Shown piece after piece: positions 28,195 through 36,152 of a stretch of DNA of 64,000 bases. Under the pieces are notes generated by a model. It was given only the letters and a program-made list of their open reading frames with translations. It ran no database searches and was not told the DNA's origin. Source of the stretch: Rosettibacter firmus. Its GTDB lineage: Bacteria > Bacteroidota > Ignavibacteria > Ignavibacteriales > Melioribacteraceae. Made by a program: the position numbers and the translations under genes. The stretch spans positions 434,001 through 498,000 of the forward strand of contig NZ_JAYKGJ010000001.1 of the NCBI RefSeq assembly GCF_036860695.1, given 5' to 3'. The stretch's first letter is position 1, and each line of letters begins with the position of its first letter.

Positions 28195-29841
28195 ATGGAT
28201 TTAAAAGAAATCCCATTCGAAAAAGCTGATTATTGTGTATTTGATTTTGAAACAACAGGAACTTCTCCATCATTAGATAAAGTAATAGAAATTGGTATAG
28301 TGAAAATAAGTAAAGGGAAAATTATAGATACTTTTCAATCATTTATAAATCCTGGAAGACCAGTCCCATATTTTATAACATTAATGACTGGAATAACAAA
28401 CTCGGATGTTTCAAATGCTCCATACTTTGAAGAAGTATATTATAAAATAAAGGAATTTGTAGGTGATTCTATTTTAGTAGCACATCATCTAAATTTTGAT
28501 TATTCCTTTTTAAGAAATGAATGTGCAAATGCAAATCTGGAAATGCTAAACAATTATACTGTATGTACATTAAAACTTGCAAAGAGATTATTCCCTGAGT
28601 TACCAAGTAAATCTCTTGGCAGTTTAACCCGACATTTTAAAATCCGTCATAAAAATATTCATCGAGGGTTGGGAGATGCCTTAGCAACTGCAAAGATATT
28701 CTTAAAAATGTTTCCATATCTACGAAACGATCATAATGCAGATACTGTTGCTGATATCATAAATTTTCAAAATATTCCTGCATCCAAACCTTTCAAAATT
28801 ATCAAAAAGAAATTAGCAAGTGATTATGCATCAATCCCAGATTCTCCAGGAGTTTATTTCTTTAAGAATTCAAAAGATGAAATAATTTATATTGGGAAAG
28901 CAAAATCACTTAAGCAGAGAATTAGCAATTACTTTTTAAATAATGTTCCCCGTAAAACAAAAGAAATTATTAGAAAAGCTCACCGAATAGATTTTCAAAA
29001 AACAAATACAGAATTAACAGCTCTTCTTGCAGAAGCCGAATTGATTAAAAAGTATAAACCAAATTTAAACACATTATTAAAAAGGTATTCCAATAATTAC
29101 TTTATTCGAATTACTAATAACCATGAATACCCTAAAGTTGAAGTTGTATCCACTTTCGATTTTGATGGTAATGATTACTATGGACCCTATCCAAATAGAG
29201 ATATTGCTAATTCAATTAAAGAAATAATTGATAAGACTTTTTTACTCAGAGAATGCACCGATAAAGATTTCAATAAAAAGAAAAAATGTTATTTAAGTGA
29301 AATTGAAAGATGTCTTGCCCCTTGTGTTTATGATATCAAAGATAAATATGAAAACGAATTAAATCTGGTGAATGATTTTTTAAGTGGACATAATCAATCT
29401 GCCATCGATAGACTTTTAAGAAAAATGAAGCAGTATAGTGAACAAAAAAAATATGAAGAAGCAGCTGCCACACGAGATACAATCAATTCGATCTTGAATC
29501 AATTACATAAAGCCTCGATACTCTCAGAACCCATAAATAAAGCAAAGGTATTGATTGAAATTGCCGGGACAAAGCACAACGATTATATTCTAATGCTTGA
29601 AGGAAAACTTTATATTAGAAATTTTATAATTGATGAAAAAAGTTTATTTGATGAAAAATTAGAAGATTATTTTGAAGGTACCAAAAATCTTTTTGATGAA
29701 GTTACACCGGCAGATCTTGAAAAAATGAAAATTTCTTTAAGCTGGTTAAGCAAAAACAGGCAGAGAATTAAAATTCATTATCTTAGTAAATATTCAGGGA
29801 TAACAGAGCTTGCTAAAGATTTATTATTTTTATATCGTTAA
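28195..29841 (+). CDS. DnaQ-type exonuclease fused to UvrC-like GIY-YIG endonuclease
   Basis: This encodes 548 aa from the ATG of MDLKEIPFEKADY; an in-frame GTG 12 codons earlier lacks an SD. Residues 5-175 are a DEDDh 3'-5' exonuclease: CVFDFETTGTSPSLDKVIEI (Exo I), LVAHHLNFDYSFLRNE (Exo II), and HRGLGDALATAKIF (Exo III with His). Residues about 220-310 are a GIY-YIG nuclease like the UvrC N-terminus (IPDSPGVYFFKNSKDEIIYI, then GKAKSLKQRISNYF). A UvrC-type cysteine cluster with CYLSEIERCLAPC and a UVR-like helix with KYEEAAATRDTINSIL follow. The UvrC C-terminal nuclease and HhH domains are absent. Fusions of this kind occur in several phyla, and a DNA-repair role is likely. Confidence 0.9.
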   Translation: MDLKEIPFEKADYCVFDFETTGTSPSLDKVIEIGIVKISKGKIIDTFQSFINPGRPVPYFITLMTGITNSDVSNAPYFEEVYYKIKEFVGDSILVAHHLNFDYSFLRNECANANLEMLNNYTVCTLKLAKRLFPELPSKSLGSLTRHFKIRHKNIHRGLGDALATAKIFLKMFPYLRNDHNADTVADIINFQNIPASKPFKIIKKKLASDYASIPDSPGVYFFKNSKDEIIYIGKAKSLKQRISNYFLNNVPRKTKEIIRKAHRIDFQKTNTELTALLAEAELIKKYKPNLNTLLKRYSNNYFIRITNNHEYPKVEVVSTFDFDGNDYYGPYPNRDIANSIKEIIDKTFLLRECTDKDFNKKKKCYLSEIERCLAPCVYDIKDKYENELNLVNDFLSGHNQSAIDRLLRKMKQYSEQKKYEEAAATRDTINSILNQLHKASILSEPINKAKVLIEIAGTKHNDYILMLEGKLYIRNFIIDEKSLFDEKLEDYFEGTKNLFDEVTPADLEKMKISLSWLSKNRQRIKIHYLSKYSGITELAKDLLFLYR

Positions 29842-29855
29842 TTAAATTATCCTTA

Positions 29856-30143
29856 TCAGGGAACAAACCTCATAATTAAATAACGAATTATATAAGCTGA
29901 TAATAAAACAATTAAACCATAGAGCAACAAAACTTTTAATGAATCTTTTGTAAATCTATAAGTTGAAAGATAACCACGCCAGCCACATTCTTTACATCTA
30001 TAAATCTTAAAAAAAGTCAATCTCTTTATAATTTGTTCTTTCATATTTCTTGAATGAGAACTATGAAGTGTTAATGCCGATTTACATTCCGGGCATTTTA
30101 TGTATAATGGATTAATATTTGTAAATAATTTGAATGCCCTCAT
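29856..30143 (-). CDS. Small membrane protein with two-CxxC zinc ribbon
   Basis: This encodes 95 aa. The N-terminal half has paired CxxC motifs, IKCPECKS and YRCKECGWRG, about 34 residues apart, as in zinc ribbons. The C-terminal segment LKVLLLYGLIVLLSAYIIRY is a single membrane helix. It is the last gene after the TauE/DUF1634 pair (gap 10 bp), so the three may be cotranscribed. I do not recognise a named family; function unknown. Confidence 0.72.
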   Translation of the reverse strand: MRAFKLFTNINPLYIKCPECKSALTLHSSHSRNMKEQIIKRLTFFKIYRCKECGWRGYLSTYRFTKDSLKVLLLYGLIVLLSAYIIRYLIMRFVP

Positions 30144-30153
30144 TTTATTGTTC

Positions 30154-30522
30154 CTATCCTAATTTTAATGAAAAAAATATTCCCATTAATATGCTAATAA
30201 TTAAAATTACTGAAACAATTAATGTTATATAAAAAAATTTTATATCCCTATTTTTATAGAAATAAATTACTGAAATAAAAACTCTCAGAATTGGAGTCAT
30301 TATTAAAGTAATGGTGCCTGAATATAAAAATGGTTCTGGTTCTAGCCTCAGGATATTTTGAATAAATTCAATAAAATTATGAATCTTATTTTCTTGAACC
30401 GCATTAAAGTTATCATATTTTAAGAGCATTAGCAATAGTCCAGCTACATAAAAAAATATAGTCAAATAAATTCCAGTAGAAAGTATTCTTGATACGGTTT
30501 TATTTAATTGAGCATTTTCCAT
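30154..30522 (-). CDS. DUF1634 family membrane protein
   Basis: This encodes 122 aa with three membrane helices at about 15-35, 55-85 and 95-118 (ILSTGIYLTIFFYVAGLLLM, then FLYSGTITLIMTPILRVFIS, then FFYITLIVSVILIISILMGI). DUF1634 proteins are commonly encoded beside TauE/SafE transporters, as here (gap 10 bp after the TauE stop). It probably acts as a small accessory subunit of that transporter. Substrate unknown. Confidence 0.82.
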   Translation of the reverse strand: MENAQLNKTVSRILSTGIYLTIFFYVAGLLLMLLKYDNFNAVQENKIHNFIEFIQNILRLEPEPFLYSGTITLIMTPILRVFISVIYFYKNRDIKFFYITLIVSVILIISILMGIFFSLKLG

Positions 30523-30532
30523 AAAATAATCT

Positions 30533-31408
30533 CTAAAAGATGTTAAGATTCATTCCATCAGATAATCCTTTTAAAATCATTCTAATCGATAGATAACCTG
30601 CTACAGCTGTAAACAAAAGCTTTATAAATCTACTCTTGAATTTATTCATTATACTGCTTCCAAAAGTTGCCCCCGCTATTGTTCCTATTGCTACAGGTGC
30701 AACATAATGCGAATCAACTGCCCCACTCAAAAAATACAATGTGGAACTTGTTGCTGCTGTAACTCCAATCATAAATTTGCTTGTTGCTACAGAGACTTTC
30801 ATTGGTACTTTCATTAAACTATTCATTGCAGCAACTTTTATTATACCTCCTCCAATTCCTAGTAATCCAGAGCCAACGCCCGCTAATAAAGATACAAAAC
30901 TACCACTTAATGGTTTATGAACTGCATATTCTACTTTTTTATTCAATGCTAAATCATAAAAAGAATCTTTTATTGATATTAATTTTTCTAATTTGTCTTC
31001 GGTATTAAACTCAGTATTAAAATTATTAGAATCATCAGCTGCACGAGTTATATAAGAATAAATAGCCATCGTAAAAACCAGCAGTCCAAATATTATACTT
31101 AATATCCAGCCGTGCAACACAAGAGCTAAAAGTGCACCTAACAATGCTCCTAGAGTAGTCGATATCTCAAGAAACATTCCTAATTTAATATTAGTAATTT
31201 CTTGCTCTACATATTTATTAGCACCTGCTATTGATGTTGCAATAACAGATATTAGACTTGCAGCAATTGCATTGTGGACTGGAACTTTATAAATGAGTGT
31301 TAAAGCTGGAACTATAATAATTCCACCACCAATCCCAACTAATGAACCTAATAATCCTGCAAAGGCTGATATGATGACAAGTAATAAAATATCAATGAAC
31401 ATTGGCAT
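30533..31408 (-). CDS. TauE/SafE family anion exporter
   Basis: This 291-aa polytopic protein has the TauE/SafE duplicated motif: AFAGLLGSLVGIGGGIIIVP near the N-terminus and LLAGVGSGLLGIGGGIIKVA near residue 175. About eight hydrophobic segments are visible. The family moves sulfite, sulfoacetate or related anions across the inner membrane. The first ATG overlaps the protease 3' end by 17 bp; a second ATG two codons later is equally likely. With the DUF1634 gene it forms a standard pair. Substrate not determinable. Confidence 0.88.
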   Translation of the reverse strand: MPMFIDILLLVIISAFAGLLGSLVGIGGGIIIVPALTLIYKVPVHNAIAASLISVIATSIAGANKYVEQEITNIKLGMFLEISTTLGALLGALLALVLHGWILSIIFGLLVFTMAIYSYITRAADDSNNFNTEFNTEDKLEKLISIKDSFYDLALNKKVEYAVHKPLSGSFVSLLAGVGSGLLGIGGGIIKVAAMNSLMKVPMKVSVATSKFMIGVTAATSSTLYFLSGAVDSHYVAPVAIGTIAGATFGSSIMNKFKSRFIKLLFTAVAGYLSIRMILKGLSDGMNLNIF

Positions 31409-33041
31409 TCAGTAATTTATTATAGAGTTGTGAATTATTGAGAATAGAAAGAGCAACTTCAAATTGTTTATCATATTTTAATGATTCAAGAATCCTGCCT
31501 ATTCTACCAACAGTTCTTGCTGCTAATTCTTCTTTAATTAAACTTACAATTTCATCTTTAAACCTATCAATTTCGATAAAGTTGTTCTCTGATATTTTAT
31601 CGAGTGTTTTATTTAATTGTTCTACAAAATTCTCTCCTAATCCTTCTTCTCTTGCATATTGTTTGAGTTGTTCAATCATTTTTTCGATTGGGGATACAAA
31701 CTGGAATCTTTGATCTTTTAAATAATTCTTAAATTCTTGAATTAAGTAGCTATCTGAAATTACGTTTAAATTATTTATAGGCTTTTTATTATAAAGATGA
31801 GTTGCAAATCTGAAGAACATTCCATCAGCAAGCAATCTCTGAATTAATTTTGATTTTGATTTATTATAAACTATCGAATCTGGTGTAATTCCACCTGCCG
31901 AAAAAACTTTTCTTTTATTATCAGTTTTAAATTCATTCTGAAATTGAACAGTATTTTGCAGAAGTACTTTATTTTTTTCAGAGTAATTAACTTTTTGAAT
32001 ACATCGTCCACTTGGAGTAAAATATCTTGCAGTAGTAATTTTCAAAGAAGTATTATATGAAAGTGGAATAACTGTTTGAACCAATCCTTTGCCAAAAGAA
32101 TTAGTTCCAACTATAACAGCTCTATCATGATCTTGAATTGCACCAGCAACAATTTCGGATGCAGATGCAGAACCTTCATCAATTAACACAGCTAATTTTG
32201 GATTTGCTGCAATTGGTTCTTCATTAGAATAATATTTTTTTATACTGGAACTATCCCTCCCTTTTACAGTTACTATTAATGCCCCTTTCTGTAAAAATTT
32301 TTCACACACATCAATTGCAGCATCAAGTAAACCTCCTGGATTACCTCTCAAATCCAGAATTATTGATTCAATATTTTTTTTCGATTTTAATTCCAGTAAA
32401 GCTTTTTTAACTTCTTCTCCTGCACTTCTTGAAAAACCACTTAATTTTAGATAAACATTATTGGAATTCTCAGGAACAAATCCATAAAACGACAGATTTT
32501 TTACTTCAATTTCTTCTCTAATTAAATTGAATATTAATTCTTCGTTTACTCCTTCTCTTTTGATTGTTAGTTTAACTGTAGTACCTGGTTCACCTTTTAA
32601 TAAATTACTCAGTGATTCATAATTATCTTTATTAACTGGTGTATCATCCACTTTAATAATTACATCACCAATTCTTAATCCCTGTCTTTGAGCTGAGTAT
32701 CCTTCAATTAAATCTACAATCGTAACATTTTCATTTCTTAGACCTACTGTTGCTCCAATACCTCCATATTTACCTTTTGTTATTATGTCAATATCTTTCT
32801 GATGAACATCATCAATAAAATTTGTATACGGATCCAATGACTCCAGCATCCCTGTAATTCCAGCTAACATAAATTCTTTTGGATTAATTGGATCGACATA
32901 ATTAATTGCTACTTCTTTATAGACTCTACCAAAGATATCGATGCTTTTATTTATCTCGAAATAAAAATCAGAATCATATCTTACAAAACCAGAAAATATT
33001 AGAATAAACATTCCAGCAAATAATATTTTATTCCTCATCAT
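31392..33041 (-). CDS. S41 family carboxyl-terminal processing protease
   Basis: This encodes 549 aa with AAGGAG before the ATG. The N-terminal hydrophobic segment KILFAGMFILIFSGFV is a signal or anchor. A PDZ domain is visible at about 95-165 (YGGIGATVGLRNENVTIVDL with GLRIGDVIIKVDD). The S41 core has IESIILDLRGNPGGLLDAAI, VLIDEGSASASEIVAGAIQD with the catalytic serine, and VIVGTNSFGKGLVQTVIPLS with the catalytic lysine. These proteases trim or degrade periplasmic proteins from the C-terminus. It is cotranscribed with tmk upstream and TauE downstream, which overlaps by 17 bp. Confidence 0.93.
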   Translation of the reverse strand: MMRNKILFAGMFILIFSGFVRYDSDFYFEINKSIDIFGRVYKEVAINYVDPINPKEFMLAGITGMLESLDPYTNFIDDVHQKDIDIITKGKYGGIGATVGLRNENVTIVDLIEGYSAQRQGLRIGDVIIKVDDTPVNKDNYESLSNLLKGEPGTTVKLTIKREGVNEELIFNLIREEIEVKNLSFYGFVPENSNNVYLKLSGFSRSAGEEVKKALLELKSKKNIESIILDLRGNPGGLLDAAIDVCEKFLQKGALIVTVKGRDSSSIKKYYSNEEPIAANPKLAVLIDEGSASASEIVAGAIQDHDRAVIVGTNSFGKGLVQTVIPLSYNTSLKITTARYFTPSGRCIQKVNYSEKNKVLLQNTVQFQNEFKTDNKRKVFSAGGITPDSIVYNKSKSKLIQRLLADGMFFRFATHLYNKKPINNLNVISDSYLIQEFKNYLKDQRFQFVSPIEKMIEQLKQYAREEGLGENFVEQLNKTLDKISENNFIEIDRFKDEIVSLIKEELAARTVGRIGRILESLKYDKQFEVALSILNNSQLYNKLLNANVH

Positions 33042-33058
33042 AGTACTCCTTTCAAAAC

Positions 33059-33691
33059 TTAATTAAAATTTTCAATATGATTAATTATAATATTATGTAT
33101 CTCTTCGATAGTCAATAAGCCATTAATTTTTTTTATTCTTTTTTCTTTTTCACAAAGATATAAATAACCTTTTCTTACTCTTTCATAAAAATTAATTTTT
33201 TCTGAATCAATTCCATTTGGGGATGTTTCTATTCTATCTAAATCTATATTTTTAACCTTCGACATTCTTTTCAATACTTCATCAACAGGTATGTCAATGA
33301 AAAAAGTAATATCGGGGATTGCATTATTTATTACAAATTTTTGAAGTTGAATTACAAATTCAATCTGCATATTTCTTCCAAATCCCTGATAAGCAATTGA
33401 CGAATCATGATATCTATCTGAAATCACATAATATTTTTTTTCAAGTGCAGGTAATATAATTTCACGAACCAGTTGTGCACGACTTGCAGCAAAGAGTAAT
33501 AATTCTGTTTCATTTTGCATTTTATCATTTAATTTATCAAGTAAAACATTTCTTATCTGTTCTGAAATAGTTGTGCCGCCAGGTTCTCGTATTACTATAA
33601 CATTATGTTTTTTTTCTTTCAGATAATTTTCAAGAAGTTTTACCTGTGTGGATTTACCACAAAAATCTAATCCTTCAAATGTTATAAACAT
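33059..33691 (-). CDS. tmk: Thymidylate kinase
   Basis: This encodes 210 aa, the normal length, phosphorylating dTMP to dTDP. The P-loop reads FITFEGLDFCGKSTQVKLLE; a Cys replaces the usual Ser or Gly before GKST. It is followed by the DR/REPG motif VIREPGGTTISEQIRNVLL, the LLFAASRAQLVREIILPAL helix, and VISDRYHDSSIAYQGFGRNM. It lies 2 bp from the YbbR-like stop and 17 bp before the protease gene. Confidence 0.96.
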   Translation of the reverse strand: MFITFEGLDFCGKSTQVKLLENYLKEKKHNVIVIREPGGTTISEQIRNVLLDKLNDKMQNETELLLFAASRAQLVREIILPALEKKYYVISDRYHDSSIAYQGFGRNMQIEFVIQLQKFVINNAIPDITFFIDIPVDEVLKRMSKVKNIDLDRIETSPNGIDSEKINFYERVRKGYLYLCEKEKRIKKINGLLTIEEIHNIIINHIENFN

Positions 33692-33693
33692 AT

Positions 33694-34611
33694 TTAAAAT
33701 TGTTTTATTATGAACTCAAGTTTATTAGGTTTAACATCCAGCAGTTCAGTATAATCTGGTATTTCAATTTTTGGTTGAATTACATTTTCTTCGCTCATTA
33801 CTGCATCCCAGTAATCTACATATACTTTTAAACTATCATTCGTAAGTCTTCCAAGTTTGTTAATACCTCCTCTTAAAACAATGCTAACTTTAGGTGGATA
33901 TAAAATTAATTGTTTCGAATTAGGAACATTTCTTACCTCGACAAATAAATCATCAAAAGCTCTTTCAACTATTTTTTGGACATCAAATTCTACTTTACAC
34001 TTTGTAACCGAAAATGTAACTCCTTCAATACTTTTTAAATTAACTTCTGAAATAATTTTCTCACTGACATTATTAAAAACTACGGAATCTGTTTCAACTT
34101 CATTAATAAATTGCAATATACTGGCTGGTCCAGAAACTTCAATTTCTGCGGGAGTAATTATAATATCAGAAACCAGTGCATAATCTTTTGCAAAATTTAT
34201 TTTAATATTAGGCTTTATACGTACTTTTTTTGTTACAGTCTTATCAATTTCTATCGAAATGACAGGTGGATTAATTTCAAGGACAGTCACTAAAGATGAA
34301 AGCCAGATATTATTTTCTAATTCATCTCTCAAGTTAACTTTATATTTACCAATTTTATGATGGACTGATACCTTAAACGTATTATTACTGGTCAGAGTTA
34401 ATTTTGCTAATTCCCAGCCTCTTGCTTTTAATTTTAGTAATACTTCATTATTTGATAAATAACTTGGAGTATAATTTTCTGGTAAATCAACAATTTCGAT
34501 CGGGACAGTAATTGTTTCGACATAATAATCTGAAAGGGAGACCGATCCCCATAATATTAATGAGAAAAGAATTATAAATACTATAGGAATAATTTTGTTC
34601 TTCATATACAT
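33694..34611 (-). CDS. YbbR-like domain membrane-anchored protein
   Basis: This encodes 305 aa; ATGs at codons 1 and 3 are both possible. An N-terminal helix, KIIPIVFIILFSLILWGSVS, anchors it. Three YbbR-like beta domains follow, each with the pattern VEIVDLPENYTPSYLSNNEV, ISGPASILQFINEVETD-type VSGPASILQF, and VEVRNVPNSKQLILYPPKVS. YbbR (CdaR) regulates the diadenylate cyclase CdaA in Firmicutes, where it is encoded next to cdaA. No cdaA is seen in this window. A terminator lies directly upstream. Confidence 0.82.
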   Translation of the reverse strand: MYMKNKIIPIVFIILFSLILWGSVSLSDYYVETITVPIEIVDLPENYTPSYLSNNEVLLKLKARGWELAKLTLTSNNTFKVSVHHKIGKYKVNLRDELENNIWLSSLVTVLEINPPVISIEIDKTVTKKVRIKPNIKINFAKDYALVSDIIITPAEIEVSGPASILQFINEVETDSVVFNNVSEKIISEVNLKSIEGVTFSVTKCKVEFDVQKIVERAFDDLFVEVRNVPNSKQLILYPPKVSIVLRGGINKLGRLTNDSLKVYVDYWDAVMSEENVIQPKIEIPDYTELLDVKPNKLEFIIKQF

Positions 34612-34612
34612 A

Positions 34613-34646
34613 AAAATATAAAAAAAACTCCACTATTGTGTGGAGT
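34613..34646 (-). terminator. Terminator of the BMC shell transcript
   Basis: An 8-bp perfect stem AACTCCAC / GTGGAGTT (34625-34632 with 34639-34646) with a 6-nt loop is followed on the minus strand by TTTTTTTATATTTTTA. It ends the two-gene shell operon and abuts the YbbR-like start codon. Confidence 0.88.
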
Positions 34647-34672
34647 TATAAAATCTGTTCATCCAAATTTTG

Positions 34673-35341
34673 TTATCTGAGTTGATTAAAATAATTTATT
34701 AATTGATCCCTGTTTGCTCGTGAAATTTCTCTTCCTTTAATCGGGAAGTTTTTAAAACTTCTGGCAAGATGACGTAACTTGTGCACATTTAGTTTTGAAA
34801 GCTCTTCTTCAGGTGGGATTTCTGTTAATACATCAGCTTCTTTGCCATCAGTTTCAGGAAGGTTGTTTGTTAATTCTTTTAAAGCTTCTGTTTTCAATTT
34901 ATTTAGATGTGAATTGTATTCAGTATGTTTTTCTTTTTTAGAATTTACTTCTTTTTTTTGCTTTTTTGGAGATAGCTCATCAGTGGAAATTTGTTGTTCA
35001 TCAAAAAATGTAGGATTATTTAAATTATTATTTGGTGCAATATTATCATTCTTTTCAGTAGTAACAATTTTATCATTAAAAATTAAGTTATCCAGTTGAT
35101 CATCTGGTCTTGGTATTACATGTGCAGAAATTAATTGGCTAACTCTTTGAGCTGCAGCTGCTCCTGCTTCTACTGCTGCTTTAACTGCTGCCACTTCTCC
35201 AATTACTTTTACAGTAACCAGTCCTGCAGAAATTTTTTCTTTGCTAACCAACTGCACATTTGCAGTTTTAACCATTGCATCAGCAGCTTCGATTGCACCA
35301 ATTAAGCCTTTGGTTTCTATTAAACCGAGTGCTAATTCCAT
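34673..35341 (-). CDS. BMC shell protein with disordered linker and Rho_N/SAP-like tail
   Basis: This encodes 222 aa. Residues 1-90 are a BMC-H shell domain ([20 protein letters not shown], then [20 protein letters not shown], ending [11 protein letters not shown]). Residues about 91-175 are a charged, low-complexity linker. Residues about 178-222 ([16 protein letters not shown], then [19 protein letters not shown]) match the helical Rho_N/SAP pattern, a small fold often used for nucleic-acid or protein binding. BMC-H hexamers tile the facets of protein-shelled compartments; the tail would project from one face. It is 11 bp downstream of the minimal BMC-H gene and ends at a strong terminator. 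Shell-domain identity is certain; the tail's role is unknown. Confidence 0.92.
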   Translation of the reverse strand: MELALGLIETKGLIGAIEAADAMVKTANVQLVSKEKISAGLVTVKVIGEVAAVKAAVEAGAAAAQRVSQLISAHVIPRPDDQLDNLIFNDKIVTTEKNDNIAPNNNLNNPTFFDEQQISTDELSPKKQKKEVNSKKEKHTEYNSHLNKLKTEALKELTNNLPETDGKEADVLTEIPPEEELSKLNVHKLRHLARSFKNFPIKGREISRANRDQLINYFNQLR

Positions 35342-35352
35342 ATTATAAAAAA

Positions 35353-35634
35353 TTATTTAGGTCGTTTCGGAAGAATCATTTCAACATCAGAATGAGGACG
35401 TGGAATTACATGAACCGAAACCAATTCACCTACTCTTTGAGCTGCAGCTGCTCCAGCATCGGTTGCAGCTTTAACTGCTCCTACATCACCACGAACCATA
35501 ACGGTAACATATCCACCACCGATTGTTTCTTTACCGATTAATTCTACTTTTGCTGCTTTTACCATAGCATCGGCGGCTTCAATTGCCCCGACTAATCCTT
35601 TGGTTTCGATCATTCCAAGTGCATCAAGTGACAT
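35353..35634 (-). CDS. Bacterial microcompartment shell protein (BMC-H)
   Basis: This 93-aa single-domain BMC-H protein is of PduA/CcmK type. The start, [20 protein letters not shown], the [20 protein letters not shown] strand-loop, the [20 protein letters not shown] helix and the C-terminal [13 protein letters not shown] are all canonical. The [13 protein letters not shown] region lines the hexamer pore. GGGAG precedes the ATG, and a near-consensus promoter lies directly upstream. No pentamer (BMC-P), aldehyde dehydrogenase or other signature enzyme is adjacent; the neighbours are ruvX and spoT. The compartment's other parts must lie elsewhere in the genome. Confidence 0.97.
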   Translation of the reverse strand: MSLDALGMIETKGLVGAIEAADAMVKAAKVELIGKETIGGGYVTVMVRGDVGAVKAATDAGAAAAQRVGELVSVHVIPRPHSDVEMILPKRPK

Positions 35635-35669
35635 AAATTTGCTCCCAATATTGGTTAATTTTTATGTTC

Positions 35670-35698
35670 AAAATAGTTTTTATAGTGAAAAATGTCAA
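35670..35698 (-). promoter_or_regulatory. Sigma-70-type promoter of the BMC shell operon
   Basis: On the minus strand TTGACA (35693-35698) and TATTTT (35670-35675) are separated by 17 bp, ending about 35 nt upstream of the shell gene ATG. A 10-bp palindrome CCAATATTGG (35645-35654) lies between the -10 and the SD and could bind a regulator or just be leader sequence. Confidence 0.7.
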
Positions 35699-35704
35699 TT
35701 TCAT

Positions 35705-36142
35705 TTATTTTTTATTTGAAATTTCTCTTAAGTAATCTTCAAGTATTACTGCTGCAGAATTTTTATCTAATAATCCTTTGTCTCTCCTTTTTTTCTTTGA
35801 TGGCACAGATTCAATTATTCTTTGCTTTGCTATTAGTGATGAATATCTTTCATCAACCAATTCAACAGGTAGATTAAAAATTTTTTCTATTTCTTCTTTT
35901 AGTTTAATTATGTTTGGAAATATTTGTGATTGTTTCCCATTTTCTTTCAAAGGATTGCCAATGATAATTTTCTTTACATTATATTGTTCAATTATTTTTT
36001 TTAATTCACCAAAAATACTTTTATTATTTTCTAATGTTATAAGTGGATATGCAAAAATATTTAATGGATCTGTAATAGCTAATCCTATTCTCTTTTCGCC
36101 ATAATCAATTGCAAGAATTCTTTCTTCGTTATTTTGATTCAT
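35705..36142 (-). CDS. ruvX: Putative Holliday junction resolvase RuvX (YqgF)
   Basis: This encodes 145 aa from the ATG of MNQNNEERILAIDYGEKRIG, with GAGA upstream; a TTG ten codons earlier lies before the spoT stop and is rejected. YqgF/RuvX proteins have an RNase H-like fold and process pre-16S rRNA and possibly Holliday junctions. Motifs: ILAIDYGEKRIGLAITDP, KKIIIGNPLKENGKQS, PVELVDERYSSLIAKQRI, and KGLLDKNSAAVILEDYLREI with the metal-binding aspartate. It lies 10 bp after spoT and before the BMC promoter. Confidence 0.92.
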   Translation of the reverse strand: MNQNNEERILAIDYGEKRIGLAITDPLNIFAYPLITLENNKSIFGELKKIIEQYNVKKIIIGNPLKENGKQSQIFPNIIKLKEEIEKIFNLPVELVDERYSSLIAKQRIIESVPSKKKRRDKGLLDKNSAAVILEDYLREISNKK

Positions 36143-36152
36143 AATCTCTTTT

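Noticed and set aside
30781-31008. Plus-strand frame of 75 codons inside the TauE gene
   Set aside because: Antisense shadow of the TauE/SafE coding region without SD or recognisable domain.
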